A stretch of 64,000 nt of DNA from Planctomycetota bacterium (GTDB lineage Bacteria > Planctomycetota > B15-G4), in assembly GCA_029259745.1 (NCBI GenBank), contig JAJDEO010000054.1, forward strand, positions 82,880 to 146,879. Reading direction: 5' to 3'. This document shows positions 25,840 through 34,716 of the stretch, in pieces. Every line of letters starts with the position of its first letter. The stretch's first letter is position 1. Both the position numbers and the translations under genes were made by a program. The notes beneath the pieces are model-generated. The model was not told the origin of the DNA, ran no database searches, and saw only the letters and a list, made by a program, of their open reading frames with translations.

Positions 25840-27554
25840 GGCTGCGCCTCGCCCTCGCCGCGCACCAGCGTCAGCACCTTGCCCGGTTCGAGATCGTCGA
25901 AGACTTCGACGAGGCCGTCGCGCCAGCGCACGCGCGCGCTCAGCGTGTCGTCCGCGTGCAGTTCGCCGAGACCGAAGTGCAACGCGCTCGGTTCGGCGCA
26001 GAGGAACGACGACCCGCAGCGCACCTCGGCACTCCGCGTCGCGTCGCCGACCGTCAGCTCGACGCGCGCGCCGACCGCGATCGCCAGCGGGCGCAACCCG
26101 ACGACCGACCAGGCTCCCGACGCCCGACCATCGTTGCGCAGCAGCGTCGGCGGCCCGTCGAGGTTCACGACGAGCACGTCGACGTCGCCGTCGCCGTCGA
26201 TGTCGCCGGCGACCGAACCACGCGACGAAGCCTCGACGACGAAGCCCGGCCCGGCCGCCTCATCGATCGGGCGAAAACGTCCACGCGCGACCTGCTCGAA
26301 CATCCGATTGCGCTGAGCGAAGCTCGTCTTCGTGATCTCGCATCCGTCGACGTGCGGGTAGACATGGCCGTTCGCGACGAAGAGATCGCGGTCGCCATCG
26401 AGATCGGCGTCGAAGAGATTCGTGCCCCACCCGAGATCGAAAAACGACGGGCGCCCGATTCCGCTGCGCTGTCCTTCGTCGAAGAACAGCATGCCCATGT
26501 CGGAGTCGCTCTCGTTCTTGAAGAGGGCGTTGGCCTCCTGACTGAAGTTCGTCATCACGAGGTCGTCGCGACCATCGTCGTCGATGTCGGCCACGGCCAC
26601 ACCCATCGCGGCCTGCTCCTTGCCCGTGTCCGAGAGGGCGACACCGGCGAGCAGGCCCTGCTCCTCGAACGTCGGCGCGCCGCCGGGCTTCGTCGTGTTC
26701 GTCCAGAGCGCGTTGGGAACGGAATCGTTGGCGACGAAGAGGTCGGGGTCGCCGTCGCCGTCGAAGTCGGAGAAGACGGGCTGGAAGGCGTAGGCGCGCT
26801 CGGCGTCCGCGAAGCCGAGCTCGTCCGTCATGTCCGTGAAGTGACCGTCGCCGTCGTTGAGGTAGAAGCGATCGGCCTGGGCCTCGAGCCCCGCCGGGCC
26901 GCAGGGCACTTCGCAGCCGACCCAGCGGCACAGTTGTCCGCCACCGATGCGTTCGTGCTCGAGGTCGTGGGCGAGGTAGTTCGCGACGTAGGCATCGAGG
27001 TCGCCGTCCCCGTCGACGTCGGCGAAGGCCGCCGCCATCGACCAGTGCTCGGCGGCGCCCGCGAGACCGTTGCCGTTCGGCGCGCGTGTGAAAACGCCCT
27101 TGCCATCGTTGAGCAGCAGCTCGTTGAACCCGAGGTTGGCGATGAAGAGGTCGACGTCGTCGTCGCCGTCGACGTCGGCCGCCGTCACGCCGAAGCCGAA
27201 GCCCTTGCCGACGTCGCCCTTCGTCGCGCGCGCGAAGCGTCCGGCTCCGTCGTTGAGGTACAGCGCATCGCCGGCGACGTCGGAGCCGTCGATGGGACGC
27301 CCGTCCTCATCGACCGTGCCGCCCTGCACGAAGTAGACATCGAGGTCGCCATCACCATCGACGTCGATCAACCCGAGACCCGGACCCACGCATTCGATCA
27401 TCCAGCGCTTCGCCGTGCCGACGCCGCCCGACCGGTGCGCCCAGTCGAGCCCCGACGCGGAGGCCGGCACGTCGACGAAGTGCATCGGCACGTCGTCGAG
27501 ACACGCCGCGGCCGTGTGCCATGATGCCGCGAGCAGTGCGCACACCCTGACCAC
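25836..27554 (-). CDS. CRTAC1-family protein (FG-GAP propeller + ASPIC/UnbV domain)
   Basis: About 572 residues from a GTG at 27554, which gives a signal-like start (VVRVCALLAASWHTAAAC). In-frame ATGs at 27644 and 27656 only add a non-signal tail, so the start is uncertain. Repeated calcium loops DVDGDGDLDVYFVQGG, DVDGDDDVDLFIANLG, DFDGDGDPDLFVANDS and DADLDGDRDLFVANGH build a propeller. The end carries the ASPIC/UnbV domain (AIAVGARVELTVGD, then LHFGLGE). CRTAC1 proteins are abundant in Planctomycetota and usually paired with TPR proteins, as here. Confidence 0.88.
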   Translation of the reverse strand: MVRVCALLAASWHTAAACLDDVPMHFVDVPASASGLDWAHRSGGVGTAKRWMIECVGPGLGLIDVDGDGDLDVYFVQGGTVDEDGRPIDGSDVAGDALYLNDGAGRFARATKGDVGKGFGFGVTAADVDGDDDVDLFIANLGFNELLLNDGKGVFTRAPNGNGLAGAAEHWSMAAAFADVDGDGDLDAYVANYLAHDLEHERIGGGQLCRWVGCEVPCGPAGLEAQADRFYLNDGDGHFTDMTDELGFADAERAYAFQPVFSDFDGDGDPDLFVANDSVPNALWTNTTKPGGAPTFEEQGLLAGVALSDTGKEQAAMGVAVADIDDDGRDDLVMTNFSQEANALFKNESDSDMGMLFFDEGQRSGIGRPSFFDLGWGTNLFDADLDGDRDLFVANGHVYPHVDGCEITKTSFAQRNRMFEQVARGRFRPIDEAAGPGFVVEASSRGSVAGDIDGDGDVDVLVVNLDGPPTLLRNDGRASGAWSVVGLRPLAIAVGARVELTVGDATRSAEVRCGSSFLCAEPSALHFGLGELHADDTLSARVRWRDGLVEVFDDLEPGKVLTLVRGEGEAQP

Positions 27555-27750
27555 CGACGACAGTCCATCGCCGAGATTGCCGGCACGCAATGCCGACAGC
27601 CTGTCCTGGTTTGCAGAGATCTGCACACAATGCCCGTCTACCATCGCCGGTGGCATGCACGCCCACGCGCAGCCCCGCGACGGATCCGAACCGAGAGTCT
27701 AACCCCATGCACGAAGTCTCGACAGTCCGCGCCCGTGGCGTGAATCTCCG

Positions 27751-28671
27751 ATGACGGCCGAGGCCCCCCATCCCGGCGTCTACCGCCATCCGCCCCTTGC
27801 CGCGTACGAGCTCATCGACAGCGGACACGGCGAGAAGCTGGAGCGCGTCGGCGAGATCGTCCTACGCCGCCCCGACCCCCAGGCGATGTGGCGTCCCACG
27901 CTCGGCGAGGACGACTGGCAGCAGTGCCACTGGCGCTTCGAGCGGGAGTCGGATCGCGGCGGACGTTGGGCGCGTGGGCGCGCCGCGAACACGGCGCCGC
28001 CCGAAGCGTGGGTGATCGAGCACGGCGCGGCGCGCTTCGAGATCCGCCCGACGCCGTTCAAGCACATCGGACTCTTTCCCGAGCAGTCCGCGAACTGGGA
28101 GTGGACGGCCGAGCGCGTCGCGGCGTTGAAGACTGCGGGTGACGAACGTCCCGCGCTGCTGAACCTCTTCGCGTACACGGGCGCGGCGACGGTGATGGCC
28201 TCACTCGCGGGTGCATTCGTGACGCATGTCGACGCCAGCAAGCCGGCGCTGCGTTGGGCACGTCGCAACGCCGAGCTGTCCGACCTCGCACCCGACGCCG
28301 TGCGCTGGATCGAGGACGACGCGCGCGCGTTCGTCGCGCGTGAGGCGCGCCGCGGCCGTCGCTACCGCGGCATCCTGCTCGATCCCCCGCCCTACGGTCG
28401 CGGGCCGAAGGGCGAGAAGTGGGAGTTCGAGCAGCATGTGCCCGAGCTGCTCGAACTCTGCGGCCAGATCCTCGACGACGGCCCGGCCTTCCTCATCCTC
28501 TCCTGTTACGCCGTCGGCACGACGCCACTAGCCTTCGAAACGCTGCTCGAAGACATTGGGGACGGACACGTCACGGCCGGCGAGCTCGCCTTGCCGCAAA
28601 CCGCGTCACCCAACCCCGAACGTTCCCGCCGACTTCCCGCCGGGCTGTGCGGACGTTGGATGCGGGGCTGA
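27751..28671 (+). CDS. RlmI/RlmK-like class I SAM methyltransferase
   Basis: 306 residues with the RlmI-type core but no N-terminal PUA domain. The SAM motif is LLNLFAYTGAATVMAS (about 131-146), the acidic motif THVDASKPALRWARRN, and the catalytic DPPPYGRGPKGEKWE (about 213-227). RlmI-group enzymes methylate cytosine C5 of 23S rRNA; this shorter form may have another RNA target. It diverges from the CRTAC1 gene. No operon partner. Confidence 0.87.
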   Translation: MTAEAPHPGVYRHPPLAAYELIDSGHGEKLERVGEIVLRRPDPQAMWRPTLGEDDWQQCHWRFERESDRGGRWARGRAANTAPPEAWVIEHGAARFEIRPTPFKHIGLFPEQSANWEWTAERVAALKTAGDERPALLNLFAYTGAATVMASLAGAFVTHVDASKPALRWARRNAELSDLAPDAVRWIEDDARAFVAREARRGRRYRGILLDPPPYGRGPKGEKWEFEQHVPELLELCGQILDDGPAFLILSCYAVGTTPLAFETLLEDIGDGHVTAGELALPQTASPNPERSRRLPAGLCGRWMRG

Positions 28672-28790
28672 TCCGCACCCGCTGCGATTTTCCTGAAACT
28701 CTAGAGGTAACTGTGACGCCCCACATTCCGCCCCAGGTCGTACGCACTCGGCCGCTCACCCACCTCACACTTCTCCCTCCGGAGCGCTCC

Positions 28791-30575
28791 ATGTCGCGCC
28801 TCGCCGTCCTCGCCCTCATAACTGCGTCCCTGTGTTGTCCGACGGCCCTCGGGCAATCGATCCCCGAAGGCACGACGGCCTTCGAGCACGGCGGCGATTG
28901 GACGGCGGCCTCACAGACCGCTGTCTTCAGTGACACCTCCACACTCGACCTCGACGGCACCCTGCTCCCCGACCTGGTGCTCAAGGTGGGCGTTTCGATC
29001 GCCGTCATGCATGACGTCGGCAAGATCATCGCCCGCAGCACGCCCGTGTCGTCGTGCTGGGACTTCGACGTCATCCCGGCGTTCGGGAGCCAGCCGCCGT
29101 CGATCGTGTATGTCGACGCCGACGGCCTCCACACGACGTCGATCGTCGATGGCCCGCCGCGCGCCTGGCAATCGACGCCTCTGCTCCTGACGCCGCTCGG
29201 CTCGGGAAGCCTCGTGCAGGTGGCCGACATCGACCACGACGGCGACATGGACGTCGTCGGCTTCAACGCCACGCTCAACGCCTTCCACACGTTCATCTGG
29301 AACGGCTCGTCGTACGTCCTCTTCGGCTCGCCCTTGACGGTTCCCGTGGCCGTCGAAGCCTTCGAGCTGTTCGACCGCGTCGGCAACGGATCGGCGCTGC
29401 TCGAGCTTGCCGCGGCGTCGGCGGACTCGTTCACGGTGCTCACGCTCGGAGGATCGGTGACGGCAACACGCGGCGGACCCCAGTACACGACCGACGATCT
29501 CTGCATCGTGCGCCACGGCGACACCGACGCCGAATGGGCCGCATGGCTCTACACACAGGACGCAGGCACGACGAACGAGGTCCAGCGCATCGCATTTGGT
29601 CAGTCGACGATCGGCACCGGATACACCGTGCCGGCCGCAGCGAAGGCCGCGAAGCTCGACGCCGGTGACATGACCGGCGACGGGCGCGACGACATCGTCC
29701 TGAACATCGCCGAGACCTTCGAAGTCGGACTCGCCACGAACACCGGAACGACGAGCCCGTCACTCTCGATGAGCACCGACATGCGCATCGACCCGATCCC
29801 GCATCACTCCAACGACCCTGCGGACGCCAACCCTCTCAACGGTGCCGTTCCCAACATCGCGGCAGACCTCGACAGTGATGGCGACAAGGACGTTGCCTTG
29901 CCGTATGAGATCGACAACCTCGTGGCCACGCCGAAGGACATCTACATCCGCCGTTCGGGCCTCATCGACGAGACGACGATGCAGCCGACACTCACCGGTC
30001 CGAACGGCCCCGAGCTGGAACTCCACGGGCACTCCGCAGACACGTCGGATCTCGTGATCCACGTCGCCGCGCCCGCGACGATGCCGACCGCCCCGGGAGG
30101 CAGCCTCCCCTACATCGAACTCACGTGCTGGAAACAGGACACGATCAACGACACGATTCCCTCGGCTCCGCACTCCGGCCCGCACTACCTTCCCCTCGTA
30201 GCGGGCACGCCGTCCTACACCTTCACGATCGACCTCGGCGAATACGGGACGACCTTCGACTCGATCTGGTTCTGGACGCAACGCATCGTCTCGGCCGACG
30301 ACGACACCGAAGGCACGATCCTCGCTGTCCACCCGGCTTCGAACCACGCCTTCGCCTCGTACCTCGTCGGGACGCCCGAAGGCGACGCCCTTGCGGCCTA
30401 CCTCGTCGAGATCCAGACCGGCCCGCCGATTCCCGTCACGATCACGCCGATCTTCACCGGAGGTGGTGGCACGGGTGGTGGCGGCCTGCCGCTCGAGTGC
30501 ATTGGACCGCATGACGATGACGACATCCCGCGGCCCCCGACCGGCACCGGCGGGACAACCGGCGGCGGCGGCTGA
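28791..30575 (+). CDS. Exported FG-GAP repeat protein with Gly-rich tail
   Basis: 594 residues from ATG 28791, with GGAG 7-10 bases upstream and a signal peptide (RLAVLALITASLCCPTALGQ). Degenerate FG-GAP loops occur (DIDHDGDMDVVGFN, DMTGDGRDDIVLN, DLDSDGDKDVALPY), so a propeller is likely. The C-terminal part is a different beta-rich domain. The end is a low-complexity stretch (GGGGTGGGG, later GTGGTTGGGG) around DDDDIPRPP. Surface or secreted; function unknown. Convergent with the CHAT gene, 2 bases between stops. Confidence 0.78.
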   Translation: MSRLAVLALITASLCCPTALGQSIPEGTTAFEHGGDWTAASQTAVFSDTSTLDLDGTLLPDLVLKVGVSIAVMHDVGKIIARSTPVSSCWDFDVIPAFGSQPPSIVYVDADGLHTTSIVDGPPRAWQSTPLLLTPLGSGSLVQVADIDHDGDMDVVGFNATLNAFHTFIWNGSSYVLFGSPLTVPVAVEAFELFDRVGNGSALLELAAASADSFTVLTLGGSVTATRGGPQYTTDDLCIVRHGDTDAEWAAWLYTQDAGTTNEVQRIAFGQSTIGTGYTVPAAAKAAKLDAGDMTGDGRDDIVLNIAETFEVGLATNTGTTSPSLSMSTDMRIDPIPHHSNDPADANPLNGAVPNIAADLDSDGDKDVALPYEIDNLVATPKDIYIRRSGLIDETTMQPTLTGPNGPELELHGHSADTSDLVIHVAAPATMPTAPGGSLPYIELTCWKQDTINDTIPSAPHSGPHYLPLVAGTPSYTFTIDLGEYGTTFDSIWFWTQRIVSADDDTEGTILAVHPASNHAFASYLVGTPEGDALAAYLVEIQTGPPIPVTITPIFTGGGGTGGGGLPLECIGPHDDDDIPRPPTGTGGTTGGGG

Positions 30576-30577
30576 AC

Positions 30578-33211
30578 TCAGCGGCGACGCCAGACGTAAG
30601 CTGCAAACACGAGGACGCTGAACACGCCGATCAGCCCCCAAAGGATCGAGCCCGAGTGCACCACGCGCTCGGGCTCGATCTCCTTCGGCACCGGCACGTG
30701 CCCGAGACCGTGGACGTCGAGCAGACACGTGAAGTACGGGTCGTCGAAGCCGGCCGCAGCGACCGCGACGCGCGCGCGGCGCAACGCCTCAGCCGGCGCA
30801 ACACCTGCGAGCACTTCGTCGACGAACGCGGCCGCGAGTTTTCGCGTGGCGTCGTAGGAGACGTTCGCCGTCGACTCGACGACGCAGTGCGCACCGGCCT
30901 CGAGGAGCGCGCCGCCGAGCGTCGCGGCACCTGCGTCTCCAGAGCGTCGCGGACCGCGCGCCGTCGCACACACTCCGAGGAAGGCGATCGGAGGCGCGGA
31001 GATCGCCCGAAGCACTGGCGAGAAAACCCGTCCGTCGTGCTGCGGCGTCGGTGACAGCAAGACGCCAGCCGGCACGGGCTGTGCAGCGTCGCGCACACCG
31101 TGAGCGATGACGACGAGCAGCGACGCGGCACGCGCGTCCAGTGTGTCGAAGGCATCGACGTTGGCCTCAGCGCCCGAAAAAACGCGTGCATCCGGCGCGC
31201 GCCCCACCACATCACGTAGTTCCTCGTCAGTCATTGCGAGCGGCAAGACGTCGACGTCCGCGCCGTGCGTCGGCGAGGCGATGACAACCAGCCCACTCGT
31301 CGCGGCCTTCGCGCGACTTGCGAATGCGTTGGCGAGCGGCATCGAGAACGGTGAGTGCGTTGCCAACGCAAGGCCGAGCGATGTTGCGCCCCATGGCAAC
31401 GCAGCGATCGGTGTTCCGGCGATGAACTCAGCGCCCACGAAAGAGACCGAAGTCCAGGTGCGCACGCGCTCGCCGACCGCACCGGGGAAGAGCGCGTCGC
31501 GGAGTTCAGCTCCGAGGCTCTCGAGCCGACGCGTGCGGAGCTCGCCCCTTGCGCCGCCCGGTGCCGTCTCGAGTTCCTGCTGCCAGTCGGTCGCGAGCTT
31601 GCGCAGGTTCTGGCCCGACGTCGTCGATTCCGAGACGCACCCCGTGACGTCCACCGCGAATACCGTTGAATCGAGCGGTCCGACAACGAGGACAAGCGCC
31701 CCGCCGTCGGGCGGGATTCCGTCGCGCCTGAACTCTTCGAGCGTCCCGCCGTCATGGCCCAGGCCGTGCAACAGCGTGCTCGCCGTCTGCGCGAAGAAGA
31801 CGTGTTCGAGCGCGCGCTCGTCACCGTGCTCGGCATCGAGCGCGAACTCGACGGCGCACAGAGTCTGCAGCACGAAGCGCGGGCGAAAGTACGCGAGCAA
31901 CCCACGACCGCCTTTGATGATCGGTGCCGCTCGCCAAAGCTCGACGAGCATCTCGAGAGCCTGGATCAAGTCATCTCGATGCGCCTGGAGTTCGTCCCGC
32001 GCAGCGGCGTCGTCGATCGCAAGGCGGCAGCGAACGGCATCGAGAAACGCCAGCTCGAGGCGCGCCCCCGGCCCGGCCACATCGAACCCCTCGAGTTCGG
32101 TGTGGGCGGACGCCAAGGCTGCGAGGGCCTCGTCGTCGCGGCCGCGCATCCATTCGAGGAACGCCAGGCGCGACCACGCGATGAGGCGCAACTCGGCGTC
32201 GCTGGCGTCCGCTCGCGCGACGCCAGCGAAGAGCTGCGCCGCACGGTCGACGTCGTCATCCGAACGCCGTTCCAAGAGGAGCGCGAGGGCTGCCGCAAGG
32301 CGCGACCTCTGGGCCAGGCCCGCGTTCTTCTCCATCGCCATCAGCGGCGACTCGATCAACGCCTCGGCCTTTGCGAGCGCTGCACTCGTCTGACGCCCGT
32401 AGAGCAACACCTCGGTATCGATCAACGCGAGTGCTGCGCGAGTCCAACTCAGATCGTCACCGCCCTTGTAGCGAGCCTCTGCCTCGGCGTGGGCGCGAGC
32501 GAGTGGTTCCAGCGCGTGATCCACGAGGCCGAGGTCGATCCAATACAGCCCCTTCTGCAAGTAGATCTGCGGCACGAGCGACGGCGTGCGCACGGTGTCG
32601 ATATCGATCGCGTCGAGATACTCCAGCGTACGATCGCCGCCCGTCAAGCGCTCGAGGGTCGAGAGCCCCACGAGCACTTCCGGCCGTCGGCTATGTGATT
32701 CGCCGAGCACATCGTGAACTTCGAGGAGCGCAGACCGCGCGGCGCCGTACTCACCGCGTTCGAAGTGCACCTCGTAGCGATGATGTGCGAAGGTCGCCGC
32801 GTAGCCGAAGTAGTCGCTGCCTGCTGCGAGGCTCTCACGCTGGCCGAGTTCGGCGAAGGAGAGGCGGTCATCCGTTCGATCACCCTCCGTCGCAAGAGCC
32901 TCGGTGATGTCCAACGCGCCGGTGGCGAGCGCCCACCGTTCGTGGACTGTGCGCGATTGCCGGGCGTCGAGATCGCGGACGAGCTGCTCGAGTTCAGCGA
33001 GCAGGACGGCATCGGTGACGAGCGACACCTCTCCGCGCCTGATGGCAGCGTGGATCTCTTCGATGCGGTCGATGCCGGACTGCTGTGCGAGCGCAGGCGT
33101 CGCTGCGCAGATCAGCGATCCGAGAAAAAGCAGCGCACGGAGACCGGCGCCCCGAGCGAATCGCCCGTCGGCCCAAAGGCTGCAACGGTCACGAGCACCT
33201 CGTCGGGCCAT
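30578..33211 (-). CDS. Exported, membrane-anchored CHAT-domain (caspase-like) protein
   Basis: 877 residues. The only start before the signal-like segment (LRALLFLGSLICAATPALAQ) is ATG 33211, which overlaps the preceding gene by 100 bases. After a helical TPR-like region (about 45-480) comes a CHAT domain with its dyad: His in VIAHG (about 704) and Cys in LGVCATARG (about 748). The family ending GGALLEAGAHCVVES...EALRRAR is present. A last membrane helix (SGSILWGLIGVFSVLVFAAY) is followed by RRR. With a signal peptide and a C-terminal anchor, the protease domain should face the periplasm. It is third in an operon with an ECF sigma factor and an anti-sigma-like protein. Confidence 0.85.
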   Translation of the reverse strand: MARRGARDRCSLWADGRFARGAGLRALLFLGSLICAATPALAQQSGIDRIEEIHAAIRRGEVSLVTDAVLLAELEQLVRDLDARQSRTVHERWALATGALDITEALATEGDRTDDRLSFAELGQRESLAAGSDYFGYAATFAHHRYEVHFERGEYGAARSALLEVHDVLGESHSRRPEVLVGLSTLERLTGGDRTLEYLDAIDIDTVRTPSLVPQIYLQKGLYWIDLGLVDHALEPLARAHAEAEARYKGGDDLSWTRAALALIDTEVLLYGRQTSAALAKAEALIESPLMAMEKNAGLAQRSRLAAALALLLERRSDDDVDRAAQLFAGVARADASDAELRLIAWSRLAFLEWMRGRDDEALAALASAHTELEGFDVAGPGARLELAFLDAVRCRLAIDDAAARDELQAHRDDLIQALEMLVELWRAAPIIKGGRGLLAYFRPRFVLQTLCAVEFALDAEHGDERALEHVFFAQTASTLLHGLGHDGGTLEEFRRDGIPPDGGALVLVVGPLDSTVFAVDVTGCVSESTTSGQNLRKLATDWQQELETAPGGARGELRTRRLESLGAELRDALFPGAVGERVRTWTSVSFVGAEFIAGTPIAALPWGATSLGLALATHSPFSMPLANAFASRAKAATSGLVVIASPTHGADVDVLPLAMTDEELRDVVGRAPDARVFSGAEANVDAFDTLDARAASLLVVIAHGVRDAAQPVPAGVLLSPTPQHDGRVFSPVLRAISAPPIAFLGVCATARGPRRSGDAGAATLGGALLEAGAHCVVESTANVSYDATRKLAAAFVDEVLAGVAPAEALRRARVAVAAAGFDDPYFTCLLDVHGLGHVPVPKEIEPERVVHSGSILWGLIGVFSVLVFAAYVWRRR

Positions 33212-33807
33212 GTGCTGGTTCTCTCGGGCGTGGGTGTCCAGCTCGTCGTTTCCCAGCGAAGCTCGCCATCGATGGACTCAACGCGACGGCTCGCTACGGG
33301 GTCCTCGACGACGATCGTGTACCACGTTCCGAGTTCGCCGTCATCCGTCCACGAGAACGTGACATCGGCCGTGATCGCACCGGCCGGTTCGAGTGTCAAC
33401 GTCGTCCCGAGGACATCCGGACGCACCGGGAGCGGCGCATCCGAGAGGGCCCACCACCCGAGCCCCGCCGCGACGACCAACGCCGCGGCGAGCTTCCACC
33501 AGCCCGTCCAGCCGGAGGGCGACGCAACGACTTCGGTGGCCGCGCTCGGGTCCGCCGACTCGCGGCTCCGATCTCCGTGCAGCAGCTCGAGCACCTGCGC
33601 GACCTCGTCGTCGCTGGCCTCGCCGGCGCTGTCCGCGAGGACGCCTCGCTCGAACTCCACGCCGGCGTCGAAGATCCGCGCCACGCGCTTCATCTCGTTC
33701 AACTCCTCGGCGAAGCCCGCATCGTGCCGCAGCAACTGCTGAACTTCGGGCGACGACTCGTCGAGAACACCGAGCAGGACATCGCGGAGGATCTCGTCAC
33801 GGTTCAC
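33112..33807 (-). CDS. Single-pass anti-sigma-like protein
   Basis: 231 residues: an acidic, helical N-terminal part (RDEILRDVLLGVLDESSPEV...) about 95 residues long, one membrane helix (WWKLAAALVVAAGLGWWAL), and a C-terminal beta domain outside the membrane (DVTFSWTDDGELGTWYTIVV, Fn3-like look). The ATG overlaps the stop of the sigma-factor gene (4 bases). Layout and position are those of a membrane anti-sigma factor, although no zinc-finger HxxxCxxC is present. It overlaps the CHAT gene start by 100 bases. Confidence 0.72.
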   Translation of the reverse strand: MNRDEILRDVLLGVLDESSPEVQQLLRHDAGFAEELNEMKRVARIFDAGVEFERGVLADSAGEASDDEVAQVLELLHGDRSRESADPSAATEVVASPSGWTGWWKLAAALVVAAGLGWWALSDAPLPVRPDVLGTTLTLEPAGAITADVTFSWTDDGELGTWYTIVVEDPVASRRVESIDGELRWETTSWTPTPERTSTWPDEVLVTVAAFGPTGDSLGAPVSVRCFFSDR

Positions 33808-34397
33808 GGGAACTCTCCCTCGAGCCGGGGTGCGAGCTTGCGTCGAAGTCGTTGCAGACTGCGGTAGTAGTGCGTTTTCGCCGTGTTTGCAGGGATGCCG
33901 AGCCGTTCGCCGATCGCGTCGAACGTAAGGTGCTCATAGTGCTTGAGACGAACCACGTCACCAGATGGCGGTTCGAGTTCGTCGAGAGACTGTGAGAGAA
34001 AGGCGTACGCCTCAGGGCTGTGAGTTTCGACTTTTTCCTCCGCCAGCGTCTCGAGTTGATCGCTCAACACTTCGCGACGGCGATCGCGGCGACGCAGCAC
34101 ATTGCGAATCTCGAAGAACACGAAACGGTGGATCCAGCTCTCGAGCGACGCACGTCCCTCGAAGGTGTCGAGCTTGCGCCAGGCCAGGACGATCACGTCC
34201 TGGGACAGATCGGCGACCTGTTCGGGTGTCAGTCGGGCCGCCATGCGGCGATTGAGGGCACCCACCATGCGCGGGACGCAAGTCATCCGGCGAGCGTACG
34301 CTTCGAGAGCCTCGGCATCGCGAGCCACCGCGCGCTGGGCCAACTCGCGATCCTCGTGGTGCACGACGGAATCGGTGGCGTCGGCGTCGCGTGACAT
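33804..34397 (-). CDS. ECF-family RNA polymerase sigma factor
   Basis: 197 residues from ATG 34397; a longer in-frame start would add 35 unrelated residues. Region 2 is seen in ADLSQDVIVLAWRKLDTFEGRASLESWIHRFVFFEIRNVLRRRDRR. Region 4 is seen in VVRLKHYEHLTFDAIGERLGIPANTAKTHYYRSLQRLRRKL. It would direct transcription of its regulon, probably including this operon. It is co-transcribed with the anti-sigma-like and CHAT genes through 4- and 100-base overlaps. Confidence 0.88.
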   Translation of the reverse strand: MSRDADATDSVVHHEDRELAQRAVARDAEALEAYARRMTCVPRMVGALNRRMAARLTPEQVADLSQDVIVLAWRKLDTFEGRASLESWIHRFVFFEIRNVLRRRDRRREVLSDQLETLAEEKVETHSPEAYAFLSQSLDELEPPSGDVVRLKHYEHLTFDAIGERLGIPANTAKTHYYRSLQRLRRKLAPRLEGEFP

Positions 34398-34716
34398 GGG
34401 AGGAGGATAGGAGCGGTTGCGTGCGAGGGCAAACAGCAGACGCCCGGGACTTCTTTCGCGGCCGAGCGGTGAGCAAGAACCGACCGTCCCCACCGGCAAC
34501 ACTCGTCGGCGTTGGCACGACGCGGCTCGTTTCGCCGCTCGTGACGACAGCCCCGAGGACGACAGCCTGGGACAGCTCGCTCACGATCCAGCGGCTGGCG
34601 GCGATCAACGCGCCTCATCTCCCTTCGACGGGTCCGCGGCGAGGGCGACGTTCCGCGTCCGCAACCAGCCGATTGCTATGCTGCGCGGCTTTCCCGCCCA
34701 TCTCAGAGTTCGACCC
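34398..34716 (+). other. Divergent intergenic region, sigma operon / aminotransferase
   Basis: 319 bases that must hold promoters for both directions. GGGAGGAGG right next to the sigma ATG reads as an anti-Shine-Dalgarno on the coding strand, so it is not a ribosome site for that gene. I see no gene, repeat or clear operator. Confidence 0.4.

Noticed and set aside
30450..30575. GGT/GGC-rich repeats as a CRISPR or VNTR
   Set aside because: They encode the Gly-rich tail of the FG-GAP protein; no regular spacer-repeat structure.
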